Positions 42,001 to 50,480 of a DNA stretch of 64,000 nucleotides are shown here, in pieces (the stretch's first letter is position 1; the number at the start of each line of letters is the position of its first letter). A program made the position numbers and the translations under genes. The stretch is from Branchinecta lynchi. Its lineage: Eukaryota > Arthropoda > Branchiopoda > Anostraca > Branchinectidae. The notes beneath the pieces are model-generated. The model saw nothing but the letters and a program-made list of their open reading frames with translations, ran no database searches and was not told the origin of the DNA. The stretch lies in assembly GCA_023053575.1 (NCBI GenBank), contig JAKZAP010000007.1:17451508-17515507 (forward strand), in the 5' to 3' direction.

Positions 42001-43119
42001 TAAGATAGACCAAAGGAAACATTTCTGGTCGTTATTTTCAATATTCAAGCAAGCTCTTTTATTTCTTACGAAATCTGGCAGTATTTTAAACGTTCCTCCC
42101 ATGTAAGATTCTATTCGCGTCATCCTATAATCAATTCCTTCATACCGACTAAATTGTAGCCCAGATCGAGGGGTATTACTTAAAGAACTAAGTCTCTTGT
42201 TATTATCATTCAAATGATTATGAATAAGAATGCTATTTTCATTTAAAATCCAAGAAGTACTGTTGTAATACACTACTACTTCTTCATCATTCTCCTGTCT
42301 ATAGAATATAACCCTGGTTACAAACTGAACTCTATATTGATAAAGTTCATTCATCCGCCGCTGTAAATCGGCGAAAGTAAAAGCAATAAGAGTATGTTCA
42401 TCTCTTCCATTGCTTTCAACTGATACGTTTACAGTGAATATATTCTCACTTTCGCTAGAGATAGTAGGTTGTTCTTCTTCTTCAGTTCTAAATAAATGAT
42501 CAGGAATTAATTTTTCTACTTGGATTTTTTTCTTATTTATGAAGAGAGTTGATAAACCAATTGGTTTCTGTCTACTGTTATCACGTCTTTCTGTTTGATC
42601 TCTTATGATATCTCTATTTTTCTGTACGGAATCTTTATGTTTGGTAATAATATTATTATAGTATTCTTCAACCTTTTGTATGACTTCTTCTCGGTTTCCG
42701 CGAGTTGATAGGTTCTTGTTTTTCAGAAATTTCTTTAATTCGCTTGTCCCTTTTTCTTTGTTATCATTGTATTCTTGTTTTAGTTTTGTAATGGTGATAT
42801 TATTTTCTTTTATCTCATCTTCCAGAATGGTTCGTAATCTCGGTTCTGGTTTGTAGTCGGATGGTCTGTTCTTATTATGAGTTCTTTCGTTTCTGCGTTC
42901 AATTTTAATTTTATCTTCAGCTATCAAAATATACTTATTAAGATGGTTTATTATATTATTTGTTATTTCATGTTTCTTAGCTCCATTTGTTTTGATTTTA
43001 TTAATTTTCGCATAAGTGCGCAGTTCATTATATGTGTATAGCGATAATCTTTGTATAACCGCTTTGTTGTTTGACATAACCTTTTTACAAAGCTGAATAA
43101 CCTCTGCAGTATTCATCAT
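39055..43119 (-). CDS. POLB: Protein-primed DNA polymerase B
   Basis: 1354 aa, intact. N-terminal SAP-like helices (about 27-60 and 135-155). About 357-465: D364-X2-C367 and NHYVLV (H459), an OTU-protease-like pattern. C2H2-type finger C484-X2-C487...H500...C506. Exonuclease: Exo I IADFES (D538, E540), Exo II NLSKYD (D684), Exo III YLKSD (D845), with an HNH-like zinc insert (C633, C636, HDH, C663) between I and II. Polymerase: motif A DKNNLYG (D941), motif B KLMNNACFG (1094-1102), motif C YMDTDS (D1194, D1196), KVY (K1261). It replicates the element from protein-primed termini. Start ATGATG after CCTATTAA. Confidence 0.95.
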   Translation of the reverse strand: MMNTAEVIQLCKKVMSNNKAVIQRLSLYTYNELRTYAKINKIKTNGAKKHEITNNIINHLNKYILIAEDKIKIERRNERTHNKNRPSDYKPEPRLRTILEDEIKENNITITKLKQEYNDNKEKGTSELKKFLKNKNLSTRGNREEVIQKVEEYYNNIITKHKDSVQKNRDIIRDQTERRDNSRQKPIGLSTLFINKKKIQVEKLIPDHLFRTEEEEQPTISSESENIFTVNVSVESNGRDEHTLIAFTFADLQRRMNELYQYRVQFVTRVIFYRQENDEEVVVYYNSTSWILNENSILIHNHLNDNNKRLSSLSNTPRSGLQFSRYEGIDYRMTRIESYMGGTFKILPDFVRNKRACLNIENNDQKCFLWSILANLHPAKDHPERISKYKQYENEFDFEGVTNFPMDTKDIHKFENRYNIKICLFQIDKEKIIRSHILKSTINGKTAKHVINLLYFDNHYVLVKDLSRLVGPQISKKKTKTYLCTYCGRHFKKEECFEKHESKNNCEDPDIIMPPEGSSIQYKNIAKQMKVPYCIIADFESYNEEYNQVNGKKTLKVAKQKPFAYGFQVCCSFDTNQNKYYDYFGEDAAEHFVKTVTKVSTEIANKYESRQRNHTYTNGEITEKWKNLMNKTCHICTTEITENPHFDHDHMTGEDRGFTHAECNMKYRIPRHIPVVMHNLSKYDSHLFVRELIPDNGIFESAESFISFSKSISITKADTKIKYEMRFIDSIRFMASSLDKLSANLATCDCKVPCNHLRQNFKFTSNSFKNDDEFKEIIKKGVYPYEFVDSFDKMNCTKLPSIESFYSRLTGKGIDKSDYKRAVSIWKQFNCETLLDYTKLYLKSDVLILSDVVENFRNVCIHNYDLDPLHYFSAPGLTWDAFLKHSKVDLPLFSKEDMYTFIEKGIRGGVSQCIKRYAKANNKYTSDYNKNKPSNYLVYLDKNNLYGWAMSQNLPANDFQFISIPDDLKERNEYESIEYYNHLKTHINSIMKLQNVGAIYEVDLEYPKELHELHKDLPLAPEHFNGKLCTTVLDKTNYVVHHRNLEFYLQKGLILKRVHRILGFTESAYLKGYIDHNTALRTKGTNDFEKDFFKLMNNACFGKTMENVRKRADMEIITDNETREKIIKKPNFKAEIIFSENFSVARMSKEKIKLDKPMYIGFAVLELSKLLMYEFHYDYMKPKYGDKIDLCYMDTDSFIYDIRTEDFYQDIKQDLNERFDTSDYAKDNPYRFPSVNKKVIGMMKDELGGQVMTEFVGLRSKVYAYLKDNQDPSKASKKLKGIKTNIVKDKITIQNYKDVLFGKTENLSITQYNLRSYKHNMFLEEQNKKALDPKDDKRIVTSDKIHTLPLGYKH

Positions 43120-43419
43120 TTAATAGGGGAATATTTTTATTAATGAATTTCCCAGTCTGCGTTTTCTCAGCCGTAAAGAAAAGCACTGGTTTTCCAAATC
43201 CTTTACTATGTATTTTCCGACGCCCTTATGGGTTTCGCACATGCTTTACTACTAGTCACGGGTTTCCTTTATTCTTTACTACTCTTGACGAAATCGGCAT
43301 TTGGTTACTACTCTTAACGAAAATCCGCTTTTGGTTACTACTCTTGACGAAATCGGCATTTGGTTACTACTCTTTATTTTGTTAGAAATATTTTTCGAAA
43401 CAATTTTATTATATTATAA
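43120..43419. promoter_or_regulatory. Divergent intergenic region with ~29-bp repeats
   Basis: Lies between the - strand POLB start and the + strand 139-aa gene, so it must hold both promoters. About 43245-43379 contains three to four units of 'ttactactcttgacgaaatc' followed by 'ggcatttgg'. The repeats could bind a regulator or be an origin feature; nothing more can be seen. Confidence 0.55.
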
Positions 43420-43839
43420 ATGGAAGAATTAGAAAAGAAAATGTATGTTTACCGTCGCAGTTACAAGTACTACAATCGTATAAGTAATAGCTTACTTGTA
43501 TCCAAATTCCTCTTTTCAGCAGCAGGAATGTCTGCGTTTCTAGTGCTACCGCTAGCTTCTTTAAGTTTGGGTGCTGTTATCATCGAAATAATTGAAAAGC
43601 AATTAAGCATTGCTGATAGAAAAGCAGAATTTAGGACTATTTATGATTTTTATACTGAGTTGTTGTCAATGCTAAAATGCGGACAGTTAACAATTGAGGA
43701 GGTAATTCAGAGAGAAACAGAGATGCGTAAAACCTTTCGATTTTTTCCTCGCGAAAAATACATGAAACAAGTCCGTCTGAATGGCTATAAATATTGTAAT
43801 AAATCTATAAAAAGTCAAGAGAAATTACCAAACATATAG
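43420..43839 (+). CDS. Small membrane protein, 139 aa
   Basis: Two adjacent hydrophobic stretches (LLVSKFLFSAAGMSAFLVLP and LASLSLGAVIIEII, about residues 26-60) flanked by a Tyr/Arg-rich N-terminus and a charged C-terminal helical region (about 70-110). The topology resembles SLATT-like two-TM proteins found in some Polintons, but this is a pattern judgement. It is the only non-TIR gene on the + strand, divergent from POLB, which suggests separate regulation. Start context ATTATAAATGG. Confidence 0.7.
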   Translation: MEELEKKMYVYRRSYKYYNRISNSLLVSKFLFSAAGMSAFLVLPLASLSLGAVIIEIIEKQLSIADRKAEFRTIYDFYTELLSMLKCGQLTIEEVIQRETEMRKTFRFFPREKYMKQVRLNGYKYCNKSIKSQEKLPNI

Positions 43840-44378
43840 TCTATTGCTATACTGAATATTGTTTCCTAACTGTCAAACAGATCTTTATTTCATACGCGCA
43901 TTAATGAGCTGCGTCATTCAAAGGTCTCGCCGCCAATTTGGGATGTAATTACAGTCTCCGGCGTGACTAACACAATCTCATCTTAACTCGGAAACTTGTG
44001 CGAATTGAACAAGGACCCTTGGTGTAGTGGCTCAACGCTCGGCCGAACGTTGACTCATCACCATTCAGACCTTCGAATCCCACTGACCGCAGTTTCTGTT
44101 TGTCGATAGTGGGATGGTAATAAAAACTTGCGGGTTCCCCGTTCAGGGCCCCCCAGACTAAGGCCACATCACCACAAACACTACACCAATCGGGGTGTAC
44201 CAACATCACACCTCTTAATTTTCAAAGTCTGGGGGTGTGGGGTTTTGCAAAAATATTTTATAAAGTTCAAAATCGGTAATCATCATATCATCATGCAAAC
44301 TCAGTACTGCGTTTGTATCTATCGCATTTATATGATAAACGTGGTTGGTTTCTATTACCAGATGTTTCAAAGCGATTG
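43840..44378 (+). other. Intergenic with tRNA-like Pol III promoter (SINE relic)
   Basis: Between the membrane gene and the right TIR. TGGTGTAGTGG (44020-44030) matches the A box TRGYNNARNGG exactly, and CCTTCGAATCC (44070-44080) matches most of the B box GGTTCGANTCC. The T arm does not pair, so this is not a functional tRNA. A tRNA-derived SINE inside the Polinton is the best explanation. Confidence 0.45.
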
Positions 44379-44964
44379 GGATTTTTATTTAATAAAATCA
44401 TCCCCTAATAAATGGAGTCCACAAAGGAAGTCTTGAATACAATCAGAATGAATAAATACAATGAGACAATCAGGAAAGAAGCATTGGTATTAGGAAAGAA
44501 ATATACTATCGTTAAAATGAGAATTGCTAAGACAAAATATGGTGATAAGTTGGTTGTAGTTATTAATCATAATGACAAACCCTGTGATTTGTTTATAACT
44601 CAGAAATATAATGCCATTGCTAACGAATTACTTTTAAAGAAAAATCTAGTTTTGCAACCGATTGTACGCGAAAACAAGAACAAAGAAACATATGTGGATT
44701 TAGAACTGTTTACTCAGTAATATTTGAATAAAAAATTAAAAATGTAAAAAAAAAAGAAGTAGTGTATATTGTAGTAGTTTATATGTAGTAAAGGGTAATA
44801 TTTCTCATTTCTTGTATCCTTTATTTTGGAAGTAAGAAAATAAAAATGTTCTTAAAAAGGGGGATAATTTGGTAAAAAGGATGTTAAAATTTAAGAAATT
44901 GATGTTAAAATGGGGTTTTGAAATTGGGGGGAGGGTGGAGTGGGAGCCCCTTTATATAACTACT
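44379..44964. repeat. Polinton right terminal inverted repeat (586 bp)
   Basis: Begins GGATTTTTATTTAATAAAAT and ends AACTACT at 44964, followed by the TSD TGAATA. Confidence 0.96.
44412..44720 (+). CDS. Polinton TIR-encoded 102-aa protein, right copy
   Basis: Identical in sequence to the left copy (31803-32111), transcribed toward the right end. The promoter region is shared up to the TIR edge, 33 bp before the ATG, so both copies should respond to the same signal if it lies within those bases; a more distal control would differ between copies. Confidence 0.8.
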   Translation: MESTKEVLNTIRMNKYNETIRKEALVLGKKYTIVKMRIAKTKYGDKLVVVINHNDKPCDLFITQKYNAIANELLLKKNLVLQPIVRENKNKETYVDLELFTQ

Positions 44965-45272
44965 TGAATACTTAAGAAGAAAAACAGAGGGTACACAAAA
45001 TCTACAATGAAAGCAGAAGATAAATAAATGCAAAACAAGGAATACACAACGAAACACGAAAATAACAATAATTCTATTGCATTAGCTGGCGTATCGGGCA
45101 ATTGTCAGGAAGGCGGTTGAATGATGGCAAAAGATGTTCACTTATTTCTTTTAGCTTGACAGTTGGGTCCAAAACAAAATGCTGGGTACAGTATGTCAGA
45201 CCCTGGGTACTGTTGAGCTGCCTAATAAAATACTGATGAGTTGAGTGAAGGTCAGAAACCAGCCAATCATAT

Positions 45273-45452
45273 GTATCCAGGGGGGGTTAGGGGGTTGAAC
45301 CCCCCCCCTCCCCCCCCGAAACACACAAAATAGGCATTTTTACAGGCTTTTCCCTCTAATCTATGTCTTTTTTGTACTTTTTTGTCCGACCCGCAGGCAA
45401 CCCCCTCCCCCCGAAAGGCACCCCCCCCCCCCCGAAAAAAATTCCTGGATAC
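45273..45452. mobile_element. Short C-rich MITE
   Basis: Starts GTATCCAGGGGGGGTTAGGG and ends AAATTCCTGGATAC, an 8-bp perfect terminal inverted repeat. The interior has two long C runs. No target duplication was identified. Confidence 0.55.
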
Positions 45453-45463
45453 GGGCCTGTTTG

Positions 45464-46795
45464 TACCCGTATTCCCCAGAGGTCTACTAGTATACAGCCC
45501 TTTTTAATTCAAAATTAAATACTACTTGCTTACTTCTGCATCTGGTGTTGTTACTTACAGCAATAAATAGATCTGCTTCAGAGCTACAATTTCTTACACC
45601 CTGTGATTTTCTTAGGATCTTGAAACAAGGTAAAAGGGGCTGCCGGAACAAGACCACTTCTCAAAACATGGAGGTTTGCCGTTGTCCGAAGCGCCGTAAA
45701 CAAGAGCTACTACATCAATATTTATAGCCTGTTCATACAGGTCTGTAACAGCGGCCAATTCTCGATCAGCAGCTGAATTACATACGTAATTAGCGGTCAA
45801 AAATAAACAGCTGCCGATCAACCAACTAGGCAAGGATTTTCATTGTGGTCACTGGTCAGTATATATAAATCCTTTGGGCTGTGACCTTTGATGACTCTGG
45901 GAACAGTAGACAGACTGTAATTTGGGGAATTAGGTCAAACTTGATGAGTTTATGGTCAATCCAGTTCAAATTCTGTCAGGCCAATGTGAGCATTGCTTGA
46001 AGCTTGTTCATACTGCAACTTTTGTGCCCTGTGACCCTTGTGCAAAGTCATCTTCCATTGCCCAGGACCTTCACATTTCTGCCCTTGGCCATTTCCTTTT
46101 TCCTTGTTCATGAAGATTTTTTTGACCTAGTAGTCCCTTTTTTTTCTTTAATGTTTATTTTTTGATCTTGTGCATCTACTACATTATTGAAACATCAGTT
46201 TATTTTTTTCCTTTTCTTTGTCTGTACTGCGCTGTTTTCCTCTTCTTAGGTGCGTAAATAAAATTTTGTCATCATTATCACAAGGAGCGAAATGTGAACG
46301 TGAACAGCGGCTGATCTGTTCAGACAACTGATTAACTGTTTTGGGTTGACGAGACAATTAAAAAGAAAACGTAATTTTGATTATCATAGCCTGCTCCTAC
46401 GGGGCTGAAACAGCAATCAATTCTCAATCAATCGACGACTTAGGTGCGTATCTAGTGATCGAAAAAAAAAGAAAAAAAAAGCAGCAGCTAATTATCCAAA
46501 TAGGCACGTACTTTCATTGCGGTCATCAGTGGTGATCTCAAAGTCAAAGTATTAGCTCTCATCCACTTCGTACCATTGTGAACAGTCATGTTAAGAAAAG
46601 TGTGTCTTGTTCTGTCTCCTCTTTTTACCTAGTTCCAAGGTTCTAAAAAAATCACAGGGTATATGAAATTGTAGCTCTGAAGCAGATCTATTTCTCGCTG
46701 TAATTGATGGCCTAGATGCAGCAGTAAGTAAGTAGTATTTAATTTTAAATTTGAAGAGGCTGTATGATAGTAGACCTCCGGGAAATACGGGATAC
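45464..46795. mobile_element. Element with ~170-bp diverged terminal inverted repeats
   Basis: Left arm text (gtacccgtattccccagagg, then 'actactag', 'aaattaaatactacttgctt', 'agatctgcttcagagctaca') is mirrored near 46600-46795 with substitutions. The interior also has a direct repeat ('tagcctgttc...tctcgatca' near 45730 and 46390) and a LINE-like 3' end near 46200-46275 (GCGTAAATAAAATTTTGTCA). A composite of several insertions. Short ORFs are not credible. Confidence 0.5.
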
Positions 46796-48433
46796 ACATG
46801 CGTCTGAGTCTTGGTCTGAGTACCCTTCTCACCCCTGGAGGCATGCCACTCCGCTTGAGCATTTGAGCATGGGTATCAAAAAAGGGCTTAGTGTACTAGA
46901 TTGGTCAGGGTTAGGCTACCAACAGGAATCCAGTGTTTGGCATAGGGTATCCAGTGTCAGGCATAGGGTATGCCAAACCCTAGTCTAGATATACGCAGCG
47001 TTTGACATGGTGTATCCAAAAATCATGGATTTGTGCTAGACTGATCTAAACTTTTCTTCCTGCCGGATTCATGCACTTGACTTTCTGCTGGCTTTCCCAG
47101 GTAGAAGAATTTGTCCAGCAAGGCAAACAGTTGATTTGAGCAATTCTAGGACTTCTGTTTTTCCCTACATCCGGGGGCAAACAATTTTAAACATTTAGGA
47201 TAATATTGTTTAAAATGAATTGTGTAGGATATATTAATAATTGTCTGTCTACCGTATCAAGTGGCAATTTAAGAGAAGATATATGATATTGAATAGCTGG
47301 TGAAGTTACTATAAAATCTACAATTGTGTTTTCTCTGTAGCCGATACCGTCTTAAATGACAAATTAAGATTATATATGTGATACTGAATAGCTAGTGAAA
47401 TTAATATAGAATACAGTCCTATGACATCATGTTCTACAATTGATATTAAGAAACAATTATGATGATTGATTGATGGACTGAATGTGCGTATTTTTCCCTT
47501 TTTCGTGGTTTACTCCACTTGCTTTCCTTCGCAGAATCGTGGGTAAGCAATACATCAGTCAGTCAGGACAGTCAGTCAGCTAGGATAGTCGTCAGAGATA
47601 TTCTGGTCTTTCTTGGCAAGAGTCCCGTGCAGGCTGTAGCTGGAAGAAACGGACCTATAATCATTACTAAACTATTATTACTATTATTATACTAGACCAA
47701 ACTATTACTACTATTATCGTATGCGGAACTGCGTATTACAACACCCTTCTCTAGTCTCAGGGCATTTTTGGTCGATTGCGCAATCCAGATCCTAATGAAC
47801 GCTATTACTGTGCTCGAACCTCCTGCATTCTAACTTTTCTGAAAGGCTCAATACACTACCCCTATGAAGCATTGAAGCTAGTATACATTATTTTCTCGGG
47901 TGGAAGCACGGTCTCAACATCCACAGAATACGATCACGTTTTTTTGTCTTTCTCAGCGTAGTAGCTGAACACACCTATCCATCCGTATCCGTTCTTGCTG
48001 ATGTGAACTTCATACAGCATGGAGAGGGCCACGCCAACCCTTAAGAGCTCCAGCCCCTTACATCAAACTCCTCGGTAACAGCTATACGGAACTTCGCTCT
48101 GTCAACTTCGAGGAAGTCTTTCAATCCGTCAATTCAAACGACCATTTCCGACGGTCCCCCTTTCTAGTCGTGCCATTAAATAAGTCTCGGGCACAAACTT
48201 GCCCCTGCAGTTCACCAAGACTCATCGTTCTCGCTGTTGTTTGGCTGTGATGTAGTGATGAGTACCTTGTTTTTGCGACCCTAAAATCATTGTGACCGTG
48301 TTTCAAAAAAATATTTGCCTGCAGGCCTTCCGTAGTATGCTCTACTGAGTGGAAGGGCGCGTCTCTTAGGCGGGTCTTTAAGTCGCCATTTAAAGTGGAA
48401 TTTTGCCAGAGAAACAAGACCAAAGGTGTCGAT
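46796..48433. other. MITE relic, otherwise no gene
   Basis: About 46885-47045 repeats 'ggcatagggtatcc' and 'tagtgtactaga', related to 31366-31470 and to the ends of the foldback element at 29551. The rest holds no recognised feature. Confidence 0.4.
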
Positions 48434-49659
48434 GGGATCCCAAAAATCTAATATTTGATCCAGACAATTGGGTCTTGTTTTCGTCAGGCTAATCATCAGA
48501 GAAAACCGAGTTCAGATATTCTATCTACCTATCTATCTAAACCTCTATAAGCCATATCTATTTTGACGATACTGACCGAAACTTCCTGCTTTACTAATGC
48601 CAAATTTTCGGTTTTGCCCGAATTCCGAGCTAACTACTAGTCCAGCAAAAAAAGAAAATTCAGAAATGAAACCGGCGTATCTCCTTATCCCCATAAACAA
48701 CATCTTATCAACTTTAAATAAAACTTTGACTTAAAAAAAAAAATGCAGATACAACCAGATTCCGGACTAATTATATGTCCGGGTAAAAATTGATCATCAT
48801 ATACATCATATGCGTCTCTTCTTACCCCTAAATCTATCCTCTAATCAACTTCAGATAAAGCTTTTGCTTTTAATATATTTTCCGGTTTTGGCCGGATTAC
48901 AGGCGAACTAGTTGTCTGGCGAGAAAATGGTTTTCAACATCGGGTTCAGCATGCCTTCTTACCCCTAAATCAAACATGTAATCAACTTCAAATGAAACTG
49001 TTACTTCGAACCAACTTTACGGTTTTGGCCGGATTCCGGACTAACTGCTTGTCCGGCGAGAAAATGATTTTCACCATCATCCTCAGCATGTCTTCTCACC
49101 CCTACATCAAACATTTAATCAACTTCAAATGAAACTTTTACTTTTAACCAACTTTCCGGTTTTTGCCGGATTCCGGATGAACTACTGGCCCAGCGAGAAA
49201 ATGGGTTTCGCCATCGTGCTCAGCATGTTTTCTTACCCCTAAATCAAACATTTAATCAACTTCAATTGAAACTTTTACGTTTAACAAACTTTCCGGCTTT
49301 TGCCGGATTCCAGACGAACTACTTGTCCGGCGAAAAAATGATTTTCACCATCGTGCTCAGCTTGTCTTCTTACCCCATAATCGACTATCACATTAGCTGT
49401 TTAAAAATATTTTGTTTGTCCCTTAATTTGAACCCCCACCCCCAAATATATATATTTATATATATATATATAATATATATATACAGAGCCCATCTACGAA
49501 CTCGACCTTACCCTTGACCCAAACAATCCTCACACCAAGTTTCATCAAAATATCTCATTCCCTTCGAGAGTTATCGTGCTTACAGACGGACGGAGGGACG
49601 GACGGACGGAAAACTTTTGCGATGTCATAGGTATCACTCCACTTACGTTTTGGGATCCC
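48434..49659 (+). mobile_element. Family A element, complete copy (1,226 bp)
   Basis: Starts GGGATCCCAAAAATCTAATA and ends CGTTTTGGGATCCC, giving a 12-bp perfect terminal inverted repeat (GGGATCCCAAAA). The interior holds about seven ~135-bp units ('ttccggttttggccggatt', 'cttgtccggcgagaaaatg'), then a constant 3' part with 'catcaaaatatctcattccc' and a (gacg)n-like stretch. No coding capacity and no target duplication recognised. Confidence 0.8.
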
Positions 49660-49799
49660 AAAAACCGAATTTAACAAATTTGGTATTCTGCAATCAGGTA
49701 AACTTCGCACCCTTCAGCAAAAGCTGAAATGACTAACCCTCTAGTACGGTATTGCTGTTAGTAGGAATGACCTTTTTCTTAATCTATAACAACCACGGT

Positions 49800-50480
49800 T
49801 AATAGTTGCATGTTTGCAGATTACCATGGTATCTGATGCCACGGTCTAAAGTCGTTTTCGCAGTTACTTTGGTATCTGATTCCACCGACAAAAGGCGTTT
49901 TTGCAGTAATAGCTGGCCAGTAATCGTGGTATCTGATATTCAGATACAACGGTCCGACCGTGGTAACTTATCGTGGTATCTGAAAAGGGTGGTATCATAT
50001 AATCAAACATTTTTTACAACGGATATACGTCAGCTACGATTCTTCATCAGCGATATTTCGGCCCTTCTTGGCAAGGGCCCTCGTCAGGACCTGTGACAGG
50101 TTTGTTTCCTTCCCCGACGTTGACCAAGAAGATTGACAGCCTGACGAAGACCCTTGCCAAGAAGGGCCGAAATATCGCTGATGAAGAATCGTAGCTGACG
50201 TATATCCGTTGTAAACAATGTCGGAATATATGTTTCAAAGTCAGCTTGGACTCAAAGAATATTTAGTCATCATACTTTCATCAAATTTTGTCACATTGCT
50301 GGGAAAGAAGTTTGGCACTTACTGATATAACTGGATATCAGTTTTTCTTTTGGGATGACTCCGAAAAGTGCAATTTCGGCAATAGTCGTTTTTGCAGAGC
50401 AGCCGTATATCAGATACCACGGTAACTGCAAAAACGACTAATTGCAGATCCAGTTACCTGTGTATCCGCTCTTCAAACCT
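49800..50480. repeat. Palindromic repeats and a 73-bp inverted pair
   Basis: About 49825-49985 and 50395-50465 carry the GGTATCTGATACC-type palindromes. Between them, 50013-50085 and 50143-50215 are inverted copies (TTTACAACGGATATACGTCA, then AGCGATATTTCGGCCCTTCT), near-perfect over about 70 bp, with a 57-bp spacer. The short ORFs here are artefacts of the repeat. Confidence 0.75.

Larger units (their letters stand above)
31559..44964. mobile_element. Complete Polinton/Maverick
   Basis: A 13,406-bp element with AG...CT ends and 586-bp terminal inverted repeats, flanked by the 6-bp direct repeat TGAATA (31553-31558 and 44965-44970). All three traits are Polinton hallmarks. It encodes POLB, INT, PRO, ATPase, double-jelly-roll capsid protein and penton-like protein, plus accessory genes. 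Most genes run on the - strand; one 139-aa gene and the right TIR gene are on the +. The frames are uninterrupted and the TIRs appear identical, so the insertion is young or maintained. Whether it forms virions cannot be told from sequence. Confidence 0.97.

Noticed and set aside
43175..43385. 80-aa + strand ORF (43143-43385) in front of the membrane gene
   Set aside because: It translates the ~29-bp repeat, lacks the TAAATG start element and has no homology signal.
44010..44095. Functional tRNA gene
   Set aside because: A and B boxes are present, but the T stem and acceptor stem do not pair, so it is at most a tRNA-derived relic.
47776..48496. Short ORFs on both strands
   Set aside because: No domain signature, no coherent splice sites, lengths expected by chance.
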